NCBI RefSeq assembly: GCF_003626655.1
Contig: NZ_RBAN01000001.1
Span: 1,612,001-1,676,000, forward strand
DNA: 64,000 nucleotides
Direction of reading: 5' to 3'
Origin: Micromonospora costi
Lineage (GTDB): Bacteria; Actinomycetota; Actinomycetes; Mycobacteriales; Micromonosporaceae
Below the pieces are notes generated by a model. It had not been told where the DNA came from. It saw only the letters and a program-made list of their open reading frames with translations, and ran no database searches. The position numbers and the translations under genes were made by a program. This document shows positions 31,288-40,074 of the stretch, in pieces. Position 1 is the stretch's first letter; every line of letters begins with the position of its first letter.

Positions 31288-31632
31288 TCATCGCTCCTCC
31301 GGCTCGACCGAGGTGGGATCAGCGACGAGCAGTCGGTCCAGGTCGTCGGTGCTGACCTCCTCGACCAGCTCGACACTGATCCGGCAGCCGTCCAGGACGA
31401 CCTCCGCCACCGACGACCGGCGGATCTCCCCGCCAGCGTCGTACACCCGGACACTGAGTTCGGGGCAACCGAGGTGGGTGCGCCAGGCGTTCCACTCGTC
31501 GCGGTCGCCCACACTCAGGGAGAGGTACCGGCAGCCGCGGGCGAGGTAGAGGCGCCAGGGGGCACTCAGCCCGACGGCCACGCCCTCGGCGATCAGGCCG
31601 AAGGCCTGGGCACGGGTCGCGAGTTCGGTCAC
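31288..31632 (-). CDS. Small cytoplasmic protein of unknown function, divergent from an XRE regulator
   Basis: The GTG at 31632, preceded by a G-rich ribosome site (GAGGGGGG), gives 114 residues. The protein is acidic, without membrane segments, with LATRAQAFGLIAEGVAVGLS at the start and a run of strands including SVRVYDAGGEIRRSS. No family is recognised. A GTG two codons from this one or the distant ATG at 31716 are alternative starts. It heads a likely two-gene operon with the small membrane protein at 30921, in a back-to-back arrangement with the XRE gene. Confidence 0.6.
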   Translation of the reverse strand: MTELATRAQAFGLIAEGVAVGLSAPWRLYLARGCRYLSLSVGDRDEWNAWRTHLGCPELSVRVYDAGGEIRRSSVAEVVLDGCRISVELVEEVSTDDLDRLLVADPTSVEPEER

Positions 31633-31684
31633 CACACCCCCCTCGCACCGGGAGCGTGACGCATGTGAGCACCAATCGTCTCGG

Positions 31685-31844
31685 GCACGTGACACACCGT
31701 AGGATGTCCCATGCACGTGACAGTATCAGCTTTTCGTCCGTTTACGCCGACACCTACGGGCATCTATTCTGCCCGCGTGATACCCCTCAGAAACACTGCT
31801 GGATCGTTTACCGGGAATCCGAAGGCACCGTCACGTTCGCGTGA
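31685..31844. promoter_or_regulatory. Iterated CGTGACA sites in the XRE divergent region
   Basis: GCACGTGACA occurs twice in direct repeat (31685-31694 and 31713-31722, 28 bp apart), and TCACG-ttcg-CGTGA followed by CA lies at 31831-31846. The region is also locally AT-rich (31720-31810). The spacing and location between the XRE gene and the opposing small gene suggest operators for the XRE protein and two divergent promoters. This is inferred from repetition alone. Confidence 0.4.
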
Positions 31845-31896
31845 CAACAGCGTGCCGGGGACGGCACCCACGGGCGAGTGGTCGTACCGTCACCGG

Positions 31897-32340
31897 GTGA
31901 CCGAGACCGCCAACGCCCGGAAGATCGCGTTCGCCACCTTCGTCCGACGCGCGCTCGACGAGGCGCGGGCCACACGGGCGTGGAGCGGCACGGAGGTCTC
32001 CCGGCGCACCGGCGTCTCAAGGCAGACCATCAACCGGTGGGTGCGCGGCGACTGGGCGAGCGACCCGGAGGCCGAGCGCGTGGTCGCCTTCTGCGAAGGG
32101 CTCGGGCTGAACCCGGCCACCGCCTTCGCCGCCCTCGGTTGGGACCGCACCGCCACCGCCCCGCGGACGAGCCAGCCGGCCCCGCCCATGGACCCCGACG
32201 TGGAGGCGCTGCTGCGCCGACTGGTGGACCCGAACGTGTCCGACGCGGAGAAGTTCCACATTCGCGAAACCATTCGTTACCTCGCTTATCGGCCAACCCT
32301 TCCCCTCGATGTCCGAAAGCGCGGTAAAGAAGCCGGCTAG
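31897..32340 (+). CDS. XRE/Cro-like helix-turn-helix regulator
   Basis: The GTG at 31897 gives 147 residues with an N-terminal helix-turn-helix (WSGTEVSRRTGVSRQTINRW, about 27-46), a Pro/Thr linker and a C-terminal helical segment (MDPDVEALLRRLVDPNVSDA). The frame is open further upstream to an ATG at 31711, but that stretch reads through the presumed promoter region and is AT-rich. It is divergent from a pair of small unknown genes and upstream of a small membrane protein. The likely role is control of this local cluster; no metabolite sensor is visible. Confidence 0.8.
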   Translation: MTETANARKIAFATFVRRALDEARATRAWSGTEVSRRTGVSRQTINRWVRGDWASDPEAERVVAFCEGLGLNPATAFAALGWDRTATAPRTSQPAPPMDPDVEALLRRLVDPNVSDAEKFHIRETIRYLAYRPTLPLDVRKRGKEAG

Positions 32341-32502
32341 TTCCTCAGATGGCGAAAGAACAGCAGGTCAGACTCATTCGTTTGCCTCCGGGGCCGGAAC
32401 GGGCACGCTAGCGTCGCTATTCGTACTGCTTGGGCTCGTCGTCGGCGGGGGGACGGGACAAGGCCGAACCCAGCCCTGCGGGACAGAAGGAGGGGTCTGT
32501 CC

Positions 32503-32856
32503 ATGACCCTGAAATGGTTGGCAGTCGTGGTGGCCACGGTGTCCGTGACACTGTGCGCCACCGGGAACGCGGTGACCCTCGTGGTCGACGGCGGGCAGCT
32601 TCCCGTGCTCGTCAATCTCTTCGCGCTCATCGCGGCCGGCACCGCGGTCGTCCTGGCCGTCCTGGCCGAGCTGCACGAGCGGCTGAACGACCGGGTCAGC
32701 GCGCTCACCGAGTTCCTGGTGGCCCGACTGAACGAGATCGAGTCGCGCTCCGGCGACCGCAACACCGGATTCGTGGAGGGCTACCTGCTCAGCCACGGTC
32801 AGGACGCGGCGGTCGTGCCGTTCGGGCGCCGGGGACGGGAGGCCGCCGAACGCTGA
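32503..32856 (+). CDS. Small two-span membrane protein with coiled coil
   Basis: The 117-residue protein has two hydrophobic segments (about 5-28 and 35-55), followed by a heptad-patterned helix (LAELHERLNDRVSALTEFLV) and a short charged tail. The ATG at 32503 has a good upstream AGAAGGAGGGG. No family is recognised. It lies 162 bp after the XRE gene on the same strand and before otsB; the size and shape suggest a small envelope or signalling protein. Confidence 0.65.
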   Translation: MTLKWLAVVVATVSVTLCATGNAVTLVVDGGQLPVLVNLFALIAAGTAVVLAVLAELHERLNDRVSALTEFLVARLNEIESRSGDRNTGFVEGYLLSHGQDAAVVPFGRRGREAAER

Positions 32857-32970
32857 CCGTCCGCCCGAGCCGAGGGGTCCGCTCGGCGACGAATGACCCG
32901 CCGGAGCCGGGGTACGCTGACGCGCGTGCCGCCGTTGAACCTGGGCAGTGACCAGCAACCGAGGACCCCG

Positions 32971-33753
32971 ATGGACGCCGACGAGGCATGGCGGACCACC
33001 GCCGGCCGGGCCGCGGGGACCGTGCTCTTCTTCGACTTCGACGGCACGCTCGCGCCGGTGGGTGACGACCCGACCGCGGTCCAGCCCGCCCCGAACGTGC
33101 TGGCCGCGATCGAGGCGCTCGCGCCGCGCGTACGCCGTATCGCGATCGTCTCGGCGCGGCCGGTGGAGTTCCTCCGCGACCGCCTCGGCGGCCTCGCCGG
33201 TGTCGACCTCTACGGTCTCTACGGTCTGGAGCACAGCTATTCGGGCGGGGACACGGTGACCGAGCCGGCCGCGCTGCCCTGGGTGCCGACCATGGCCGAG
33301 CTGGCCGACCTGGCCCGCGCCGAGCTGCCCGCCGGCACGCTCGTCGAGTTCAAGCGGCTGTCGGTGGCGCTGCACTGGCGCACGGCGCCGCGGCTCGGCG
33401 AGGCGGTGCAGGAGTGGGGTCAGGCCCAGGCCGACCGGCTCGGGCTGCGGGTGCAGGGCGGCCGTATGGTGCTGGAACTCAAGCCCCCCGTCGACCGGGA
33501 CAAGGGCATGGTGATCGGCGAGCTGATCCGCGACGCCGAGGCGGCGTGGTACTTCGGCGACGACGTGTCCGACATCCGGGCGTTCGCCGCGGTGCGGGCC
33601 CGGGCCGCCACGGACCCGGACTTCTTCGGTGTCTGCGTCGCCGTCGCCAACCCGGAGACCGGCCAGGAGGTCGCCGACGCGGCCGACCTCACCATCGACT
33701 CACCCGCCGCCCTCGGCGACTTCCTCAGTCAGGCGAGCCACCGCCTCGCCTGA
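32971..33753 (+). CDS. otsB: Trehalose-6-phosphate phosphatase (OtsB)
   Basis: OtsB removes phosphate from trehalose-6-phosphate in the last step of trehalose synthesis. The HAD nucleophile motif FFDFDGTLAPVGD starts at about residue 19; the SARPVEFL and GRMVLELKPPVDRDKG motifs and the final YFGDDVSDIRAF motif are all present. The ATG at 32971 (GAGGA about 6 bases upstream) gives 260 residues; a GTG at 32926 is an alternative. No otsA is seen in the window, so the partner gene lies elsewhere. It is convergent with the cis-prenyltransferase gene. Confidence 0.9.
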   Translation: MDADEAWRTTAGRAAGTVLFFDFDGTLAPVGDDPTAVQPAPNVLAAIEALAPRVRRIAIVSARPVEFLRDRLGGLAGVDLYGLYGLEHSYSGGDTVTEPAALPWVPTMAELADLARAELPAGTLVEFKRLSVALHWRTAPRLGEAVQEWGQAQADRLGLRVQGGRMVLELKPPVDRDKGMVIGELIRDAEAAWYFGDDVSDIRAFAAVRARAATDPDFFGVCVAVANPETGQEVADAADLTIDSPAALGDFLSQASHRLA

Positions 33754-33803
33754 CCCTCGCCCGGCCACCTCCGGCCCGGCCCAGCCGCGGCGGCCGCCCG
33801 CCG

Positions 33804-33830
33804 GGGTCAGGCGCCTCCGGGTCAGGCGCC
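33804..33830. repeat. 15-bp duplication of the cis-prenyltransferase stop region
   Basis: GGGTCAGGCGCC occurs at 33804-33815 and 33819-33830. The second copy contains the complement of the last codons and TGA of the minus-strand gene; the first is an extra copy just downstream. It is a two-copy version of the pattern seen at mfd, the cyclase and the DMT transporter. Confidence 0.65.
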
Positions 33831-34592
33831 GTAGCGGCGTTGGCGGTTGCCGTACGAGCGCAGTGCCCGCAGGAAGTCGATGTGCCGGAAGTCGGGCCAG
33901 TTGAGTTCGCAGAAGTAGAACTCCGAGTGCGCCGACTGCCAGAGCATGAAGCCGGAGAGGCGCTGCTCGCCGCTGGTGCGGATCACCAGGTCCGGGTCCG
34001 GCTGACCGCGCGTGTAGAGGTGCTCGGCGATGTGCTCGACGTCCAGCGTCTCGGCCAGCTCCTCGATGGTGCCGCCGCCGGCGGCGTGTTCCAGCAGGAG
34101 CGAGCGGACCGCGTCGATGATCTCCCGCCGGCCGCCGTAACCGACCGCGATGTTGACCTCGGCCCCGCCGCTGCGGCCCCGCGTACGCTCCTCGGCCGCC
34201 TTGAGCGCGGCGGCGGTCTGCGCGGGGAGCAGGTCGAGCGCGCCGACCATGCGCAGCCGCCACGGATTGCCCTCCTCGGCCAGCTCGACCACCAGGTCCT
34301 CGATGATCTGGAGCAGCGGCTCCAGCTCGCTCGCCGGACGGCGCAGGTTGTCGGTGGCCAGCAGGTAGAGCGTGACGTGGGCGATCCCGGCCTGGTCGCA
34401 CCAGCCCAGGACATGTTTGATCTTCGCCGCGCCGACCCGGTGCCCGTCGTTGGGATCGACGAAGCCCATCTCCTTGGCCCACCTGCGGTTGCCGTCGCAC
34501 ATGACGCCGACGTGCCGGGGCACCGGCTTGCCCACGAGCTTCGCGCGCAGGCGGCGCTCGTACACGGAGTAGACAAGGTTCCGCAGAGACAT
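33822..34592 (-). CDS. Isoprenyl transferase (cis-prenyl diphosphate synthase, UppS family)
   Basis: The 256-residue enzyme condenses IPP with an allylic diphosphate to a Z-prenyl diphosphate. The catalytic Asp33 lies in VGVMCDGNRRWAKEMG; the NLRRPASEL, INIAVGYGGR-type and RTSGEQRLSGFMLWQ motifs are present. Actinobacteria often have a short-chain (Z-farnesyl) and a long-chain (decaprenyl) enzyme; the MCDGNRRWA and FVDPNDGHRVGA features do not settle which. Start: ATG at 34592, or the GTG directly before it. A geranylgeranyl-reductase-type gene lies 31 bp upstream on the same strand, so an isoprenoid operon is likely. Confidence 0.92.
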   Translation of the reverse strand: MSLRNLVYSVYERRLRAKLVGKPVPRHVGVMCDGNRRWAKEMGFVDPNDGHRVGAAKIKHVLGWCDQAGIAHVTLYLLATDNLRRPASELEPLLQIIEDLVVELAEEGNPWRLRMVGALDLLPAQTAAALKAAEERTRGRSGGAEVNIAVGYGGRREIIDAVRSLLLEHAAGGGTIEELAETLDVEHIAEHLYTRGQPDPDLVIRTSGEQRLSGFMLWQSAHSEFYFCELNWPDFRHIDFLRALRSYGNRQRRYGA

Positions 34593-34623
34593 CACCTAGA
34601 AGCGTAGCGACCGGTCGGGCGGA

Positions 34624-35766
34624 TCATCGCCGCGGAGCCTCATCCCGGGCCGCAAGACCGATGCCGATCATCGCGAGGGTGCGCGCGTCGAGCCGTCCGT
34701 CGCCCAGCCCGAGCTCCACGACGGCCCGGTAGACCCGGTCGTCGCGGTTCGCGGCACGCACCGCCGCGTCGACCACCCGCCGGCGCCGCGCCAGCCAGGC
34801 CGCCACGGAGCTGTGCCGCAGGTGGGTGCCGAGCCGGCGGCGCAGCGTGTCGGCGTACCGGCGGGCGGCCCGCGCCGGCGATCCGGCCGCCGCCGCGCCC
34901 GCCAGCGCACCCGAGAGCAGCGCGTAGAAGATCCCTTCGCCGGTGAACGGACTGATCAGCGAGAGCGCGTCGCCGGCCAGCAGGACCCGGCCCCGGCCGG
35001 GCGACGGGCGGTGCGTCGACAGCGGCAGGTGGTGCGCCCGCAGCGCCTCGACCGTGGCCGGGTCCGTGCCCGGGAGCAGCGCGGCGAGCCGATCGAGCAG
35101 GTACGTCCTGGTCAGTGGCTCACCGCGGAGAACCTCCCCGTACCCGACGTTCGCGCGGCCGTCACCGATGGGGAAGGACCAGGCGTACGCGGGCCAGCGC
35201 CCGTGCGAGGTGACGATGAGCTGCTCCGGCGGCCCCGGCAGGGCCGGCGCGTACCCCCGCATGGCCAGCGCGAGATGCCGGTCCGGGTTCACCGGGTTGC
35301 CGAGCGCCCGGCGCACCACCGACCCGGCGCCGTCCGCGCCCACCACGGCCCGCGCGACCAGCTCGTCGTCGAGGATCACGCGGTCGGCGTGCTGCTCGAC
35401 CCGGCGCACCGTGTGCCGGCGCAGCTCCGCGCCGGCCGCCACTGCCGCGGCGACCAGCCGGGCGTCGAAGACGGTCCGGGGCACCGTGTACGCCGGCCGG
35501 GGCAGCGTGCGGGCCACCGTCCCGCCACCCGGGCCGACCAGGCGCAGCGCCGGCAGCGGCGGATAGCCGGCGACCGCGTCCGGCACGCCCAGCTCGTCGA
35601 GGACGTCGAGCGCGTGCGCCGCGATCCCGTCCCCGCACGCCTTGTCGCGGGGGAAGTCGGACCGGTCGAGCAGGAGCACCCGGGCACCGGCCCGCCGGGC
35701 CGTCAGCGCGGCGGCCGCCCCCGCCGGGCCCGCCCCGACCACCGCCACGTCGAACTCGTCGCTCAC
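34624..35766 (-). CDS. Geranylgeranyl-reductase-family FAD-dependent oxidoreductase
   Basis: The 380-residue flavoprotein starts (GTG) with the FAD motif DVAVVGAGPAGAAAALTARR and has DRSDFPRDKACGDG, the CxxG-type signature of the geranylgeranyl reductase family, then GADGAGSVVRRAL and GDALSLISPFTGEGIFYAL. Members reduce double bonds of isoprenoid chains, such as menaquinone side chains (MenJ) or archaeal-type lipids. Its place directly before a cis-prenyltransferase in the same orientation supports an isoprenoid substrate. The exact substrate is inference. Confidence 0.88.
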   Translation of the reverse strand: MSDEFDVAVVGAGPAGAAAALTARRAGARVLLLDRSDFPRDKACGDGIAAHALDVLDELGVPDAVAGYPPLPALRLVGPGGGTVARTLPRPAYTVPRTVFDARLVAAAVAAGAELRRHTVRRVEQHADRVILDDELVARAVVGADGAGSVVRRALGNPVNPDRHLALAMRGYAPALPGPPEQLIVTSHGRWPAYAWSFPIGDGRANVGYGEVLRGEPLTRTYLLDRLAALLPGTDPATVEALRAHHLPLSTHRPSPGRGRVLLAGDALSLISPFTGEGIFYALLSGALAGAAAAGSPARAARRYADTLRRRLGTHLRHSSVAAWLARRRRVVDAAVRAANRDDRVYRAVVELGLGDGRLDARTLAMIGIGLAARDEAPRR

Positions 35767-36309
35767 GCGTCGCCCCCCTCCGCCGGTGGCCCGCCCGGCG
35801 CCGGCCGGTGACCAAGCTCACCGCACCATCCTGCCCTCTGGCAACACTCCGTGGCCGGTACCGCACCGGGACGTCGCGCCTGGACGCCCACCGACGACGC
35901 GCGCCGGTCGGCCCGTGGGCCGCAACTTCCTGGAAGTTGTCCCTTCCGCGCTGGCGGAGGCGACTATTTCCGGGAACTTGGTGCCTTGGCGGTGCCTAGA
36001 GGCGGCAACTTCCCGGAAATAGTTGCCATCCCGGGGCGCCTGGGTGTGGGTGCTACTGCGGGCGGAGGGCGGGATACCGCCGCTCCGCGCACCTACCTGG
36101 CGGGTATCCCCGGCCGGCTCACGGCAACGCCTCCGCCCTGCCCAAGCCCGTGTCGAGAACCCCGTGATGCTGGGCGGCGATGCCCGGGTGCGCGGTCCCA
36201 GATATGGGGCAGCTCGACAGCGCCCATCGGTCCCGCCCGCGCCGCCGGTCGTGCGCCGCGACGCGGCCCCACGGCGCGCCGCCGCCATGCCCCGGCCCTG
36301 AGCGGCCGG
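35767..36309. other. Gene-free 543-bp stretch with a complex palindrome
   Basis: I see no gene. The centre (35922-36027) is occupied by the inverted repeat listed next. The remainder is GC-rich, unstructured sequence downstream of the minus-strand membrane gene, and the promoter of the reductase/prenyltransferase pair should lie close to 35770-35900. Confidence 0.6.
35922..36027. repeat. Intergenic inverted repeat, AACTTC/GGAA type, copy 1
   Basis: GCAACTTCCTGGAAGTTGT (35922-35940) is itself a palindrome. It is followed by ACTATTTCCGGGAA (35963-35976) and its perfect complement TTCCCGGAAATAGT (36010-36023). The order and wording (GCAACTTC..GGAAGTTGTCCC..TTC, then ACTATTTCC) are the same as in the element at 54654-54722, so the two belong to one family. 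Confidence 0.85.
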
Positions 36310-37149
36310 TCAGGCGCGTTCGGCGCGCCAGAGGCCGTAGAGCGCCAGCGCGGCCGCGACCACCAGCGGGCCGCCGTCGCGGATCAGCCCGTCCACGCCG
36401 AGCAGCCACCGGCACAGCGGCAGGTCGACGGCGAGCACGATCGCCGTGACGGCGACCAGGAGGCCGCGGGCCCAGCGCCGGCCGCGCATGAGGAAGGCGG
36501 TGCAGAACAGCACGGCCCAGCTCGCCGCGACCCCGGCGCCGAACCAGACCAGCACGGCCGGCACGGCGACCAGCCGTCCGTCCAGCACCGCGCCCGCGGC
36601 GATCAGCGCGGGTACGAGCATCAGCGGGCTGTACGTGAAGGCGGCCACCCGGCTCGTGAGCAGCCAGCCGCTGGCCTCCGGGCGTCGGGGCGGCACCTCC
36701 CGAAAGGAAAAGCCGGAGCGGTCGATGACCAGGCGGGGACGGTGCCGCACCAGGTGGCCGGCCAGCGCCGGCGAGCGGTAGAGAAGCCAGACCACGGCCG
36801 CGCAGAGCCCCGTGAGCAGGGCGAAGCCGAGTGCGCCGGGCAGCGGTGGCACGCCGGCCTGGGGCACGACGAGCCGCCCCACGGCGAAGACCGTGGTGAC
36901 CGCGAGGATCAGCCCGAACGGCCGCGCTACCGTCCGACCGCGACGGACGTGCCCGATCAGCACGAGGAAACCGAGCGAGCGCAGCATCGCCCAACCGGTC
37001 CGGACCGCGAGCCCGAAGCCCTGCTCCGGGGCGTACCACCAGTTGAGCAGCTCGACCACGACGGTGGCCGCCGCCGTCACCGCGAGCAGCGCGGTCAGCG
37101 CGCGAACGGCGGACGGCCGCCGGACCTGGGTCTCGGCGGCCGTCCTCAT
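36310..37149 (-). CDS. Multi-span membrane protein of unknown function
   Basis: The 279-residue protein has about eight hydrophobic segments, with a basic loop in the middle (HLVRHRPRLVIDRSGFSFREV). No family motif or catalytic residue stands out. It begins with an ATG at 37149 only 37 bp from the end of pckG, which lies upstream on the same strand, so it could be co-transcribed with pckG. The last membrane segments are followed directly by the stop. The function is unknown. Confidence 0.7.
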   Translation of the reverse strand: MRTAAETQVRRPSAVRALTALLAVTAAATVVVELLNWWYAPEQGFGLAVRTGWAMLRSLGFLVLIGHVRRGRTVARPFGLILAVTTVFAVGRLVVPQAGVPPLPGALGFALLTGLCAAVVWLLYRSPALAGHLVRHRPRLVIDRSGFSFREVPPRRPEASGWLLTSRVAAFTYSPLMLVPALIAAGAVLDGRLVAVPAVLVWFGAGVAASWAVLFCTAFLMRGRRWARGLLVAVTAIVLAVDLPLCRWLLGVDGLIRDGGPLVVAAALALYGLWRAERA

Positions 37150-37186
37150 GGAATCCGATGATGCCCCGGCACGGGGCGCGGTACAC

Positions 37187-39031
37187 CTACCGCTGCGGCT
37201 GCTCCGCGTCGAGCCGCGCGCGCAGTGCGTCGAGCTCGGCCCAGAGGACGCCGGGCAGCTTGTCGCCGAACTTCTCGAACCACTCGGTGACCAGCGGCAG
37301 CTCCCTGCGCCACTCCTCCGGGTCGACCTTCAGCGCGATCCGGACGTCCTCGGGCGTCATGTCCAGGCCCTCGACGTCCAGCGCGTCCTCCGCCGGGACC
37401 ATGCCGATCGGGGTCTCCACCGCCTCCGCGCGCCCCTCGATCCGCTCGATGACCCACTTGAGCACCCGGGAGTTCTCCCCGAAGCCCGGCCAGAGGAAGT
37501 TGCCCTCCGGGTCCTTGCGGAACCAGTTGACGTAGTAGATGCGGGGCAGCTTGGATTCGTCGCCGTCGGCGCCCTTGCCCATCTCGATCCAGTGCCGGAA
37601 GTAGTCGCCGCCGTTGTAGCCGATGAACGGCAGCATCGCCATCGGGTCGCGGCGGACAACGCCGACCGCGCCGGACGCGGCCGCGGTGGTCTCCGAGGAG
37701 AGCGTGGCACCCATGTAGACGCCGTGCACCCAGTCACGCGCCTCGGTCACCAGCGGGATGGTGTCCCGACGACGGCCACCGAACAGGATCGCGTCGATCG
37801 GCACGCCGTTCGGGTCGTAGTAGTCCTCGGCGAGGATGGGGCACTGCGTGATCGGCGTGCAGAACCGGCTGTTCGCGTGCGAGGAGAGGCTGTCGCTCTC
37901 CGGCGTCCAGTCGTTGCCCTTCCAGTCGATCAGGTGTGCGGGCGGGTCACCCATCCCCTCCCACCAGATGTCGCCGTCGTCGGTCAGGGCCACGTTGGTG
38001 AAGATGGAGTTGCCCCGGTCGAGCGTCCGCATCGCGTTGGCGTTCGTCTTCCAGTCGGTGCCGGGTGCCACGCCGAACAGCCCGTACTCCGGGTTCACGG
38101 CGTAGAGCCGGCCGTCCGGGCCGAACCGCATCCAGGCGATGTCGTCACCGATCGTCTCGACCTTCCAGCCCGGAATGGTCGGCTCCAGCATGGCGAGGTT
38201 GGTCTTGCCGCAGGCCGACGGGAACGCGCCGGCGATGTGGTAGACCCCGCCATCCGGAGAGGTGATCTTGAGAATCAGCATGTGCTCGGCGAGCCAGCCC
38301 TCGTCGCGGCCCATGACGCTCGCGATCCGCAGCGAGTAGCACTTCTTGCCGAGCAGCGAGTTGCCGCCGTAGCCGGACCCGTACGACCAGATCTCGCGGG
38401 TCTCCGGGAAGTGCGAGATGTACTTCGTCTCGTTGCACGGCCAGGCCACGTCCTTCTGGCCCGGGGCGAGCGGCGCGCCGATCGAGTGCAGCGCGTGCAC
38501 GAAGTCCGCGTCGTTGCCCATCGCGTCGAGGATCTTCTTGCCCATCCGCGTCATGATGCGCATCGAGGCGACCACGTACGGACTGTCGGTGATCTCCACG
38601 CCGAACATGGGGCTCTTCGACTCGACCGGGCCCATGACGAACGGGATGATGTACATGGTGCGCCCGCGCATGGAACCCCGGTAAAGGTCCGTCATGACGC
38701 GCTTCATCTCGGCCGGCGCCATCCAGTTGTTGGTGGGGCCGGCGTCCGCCTCGTCGACGGAACAGATGAATGTGCGCTCCTCGACCCGGGCGACGTCGGA
38801 GGGGTCGGTGCGGGCGTAGAACGAGTTCGGCTTCTTCTCGGGGTTCAGCCGGATCAGGGTGCCGGCCTCCACCAGCTCATCCGTGAGGCGACGCCACTCC
38901 TCGTCGGACCCATCCACCCAGACCACCCGGTCGGGTGTGGTCAGTTCCGCGACCTCACGGACCCAGGCGAGCAGTTTCGGGTGGGACGTCGGGGCCTGAT
39001 CGATACCCCGAACAGTAGCCGGAGCAACCAT
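37187..39031 (-). CDS. pckG: Phosphoenolpyruvate carboxykinase (GTP)
   Basis: PEPCK converts oxaloacetate and GTP to PEP and carries out the entry step of gluconeogenesis. The 614-residue protein has the GTP-type signatures: the kinase P-loop [15 protein letters not shown], the hyper-reactive cysteine within it, the metal site [10 protein letters not shown] and the [12 protein letters not shown] loop. The ATG at 39031 is preceded by AAGGAG at 7 bases. About 140 bp upstream lies a TGTGA-N6-NCACA palindrome that could bind a CRP or Rex regulator. The opposing enzyme ppc lies at 12220. Confidence 0.97.
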   Translation of the reverse strand: MVAPATVRGIDQAPTSHPKLLAWVREVAELTTPDRVVWVDGSDEEWRRLTDELVEAGTLIRLNPEKKPNSFYARTDPSDVARVEERTFICSVDEADAGPTNNWMAPAEMKRVMTDLYRGSMRGRTMYIIPFVMGPVESKSPMFGVEITDSPYVVASMRIMTRMGKKILDAMGNDADFVHALHSIGAPLAPGQKDVAWPCNETKYISHFPETREIWSYGSGYGGNSLLGKKCYSLRIASVMGRDEGWLAEHMLILKITSPDGGVYHIAGAFPSACGKTNLAMLEPTIPGWKVETIGDDIAWMRFGPDGRLYAVNPEYGLFGVAPGTDWKTNANAMRTLDRGNSIFTNVALTDDGDIWWEGMGDPPAHLIDWKGNDWTPESDSLSSHANSRFCTPITQCPILAEDYYDPNGVPIDAILFGGRRRDTIPLVTEARDWVHGVYMGATLSSETTAAASGAVGVVRRDPMAMLPFIGYNGGDYFRHWIEMGKGADGDESKLPRIYYVNWFRKDPEGNFLWPGFGENSRVLKWVIERIEGRAEAVETPIGMVPAEDALDVEGLDMTPEDVRIALKVDPEEWRRELPLVTEWFEKFGDKLPGVLWAELDALRARLDAEQPQR

Positions 39032-39462
39032 GACACATCTCCTTGTGGTCGACGCTGACCGATGTATGGGATGCACGAGTCTTGGCGGGCGGGAACCGCT
39101 TCGCCTACGTGGAAACCTGGGATTGGGCTCAGCGTAAACCGGCCAGCCTCCCCAGTCAGTGGGACTGGTTGTGAAGAACTGCACAAGGTACGGCCACGCT
39201 GCGGCATCACGAGCTGATACCCGTTTTTACGCGCAGTTTCACGCAAATCCTGCGGGGAACCTTCGTCGCGTGGTGGCCGCACGAGGCCCACCGCCCGTCC
39301 CGCACCGGTCGTACGGGATCCGCCGTTCCGCTCCGGATCCGTGCTCCCCGCGACTACTCTCGGTGCATGTCCACCGCGGACGCCGGAGACCCCGCCGATG
39401 CCGGGCGTCCCCGCTCGCCGTTGTTACCCCTGTGGCGTGTCAGCAGCCGGTAGGCTCGGCGG
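39032..39462. other. Gene-free 431-bp divergent region upstream of pckG
   Basis: No gene is supported. The pckG-proximal half holds the Shine-Dalgarno (39036-39044) and a palindrome (39169-39186). A locally AT-rich stretch (39200-39260) is a candidate promoter zone. The distal half runs into the gtrA gene on the other strand. Confidence 0.6.
39169..39186. promoter_or_regulatory. CRP- or Rex-like palindrome upstream of pckG
   Basis: TTGTGAAGAACTGCACAA is an 18-bp palindrome matching TTGTGA-N6-TCACAA at all conserved positions but one (G for T). The inner TGTGA-N6-NCACA fits CRP-type sites and the whole fits Rex sites. It lies 138 bp from the pckG start; both regulator types are known to act on central metabolism in actinobacteria. 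Confidence 0.45.
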
Positions 39463-40011
39463 GTGGCCGCGACGATGACGGAGGAGCAGCCGGGCTCTCC
39501 ACGGGCCCGCACGGGCCCGCTCCGCGCACTGGTCGACCGCTTCGGTCACCTCGTCCACGAGCTGAGCAAGTTCGCCACCGTGGGCGGGATCGCCTTTCTC
39601 CTCGACTTCGCGCTCTTCAACTTCCTGACCGCGGGGCGTGGCTTCGAACAGGTCACCGCGAAGACCATCTCGACCGTGATCGCCGCGACCGTCGCCTTCC
39701 TCGGCAACCGGTTCTGGACGTGGCGGCACCGCCAGCGCAGCAACCCGGCCCGCGAGTACGCGCTGTTCTTCTTCTTCAACGGTGTGGGCCTGGGCATCGC
39801 CGTGGCCTGCCTCGCCATCAGCCGCTACGGCCTCGGCAGCGTCTGGCCGGAGGTCTTCCGCACCGGTCTGGCCGACAACATCGCCAGCTTCATCGTCGGC
39901 ACCGGCCTCGGGACGCTGTTCCGGTTCTGGTCCTATCGACGGTTCGTCTTCGTCGAAGCGGGAACCCAGGCCGTTCCGGAAGTGGCGAACGACCGGGATC
40001 ACGGGGCGTGA
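39463..40011 (+). CDS. GtrA-family membrane protein, first of two
   Basis: The 182-residue protein has four membrane segments and the GtrA/DPMS-like pattern: FATVGGIAFLLDFALFNFL, FLGNRFWTWRHR and the end FRFWSYRRFVF. GtrA proteins are thought to move polyprenyl-linked sugars across the membrane or assist glycosyltransferases. The start is the GTG at 39463, or the ATG four codons later. A second GtrA gene follows after 63 bp. No glycosyltransferase is adjacent. Confidence 0.88.
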   Translation: MAATMTEEQPGSPRARTGPLRALVDRFGHLVHELSKFATVGGIAFLLDFALFNFLTAGRGFEQVTAKTISTVIAATVAFLGNRFWTWRHRQRSNPAREYALFFFFNGVGLGIAVACLAISRYGLGSVWPEVFRTGLADNIASFIVGTGLGTLFRFWSYRRFVFVEAGTQAVPEVANDRDHGA

Positions 40012-40074
40012 CCTACCGCCCATCCGTCCGGCCGGAACAGAGCCGGCTCAACCCACTGCCCTAAGGTGTTCCGC

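Noticed and set aside
31711..31896. Upstream ATG start for the XRE regulator
   Set aside because: The extension is AT-rich, overlaps the repeated CGTGACA sites and presumed promoters, and is not needed for the helix-turn-helix domain.
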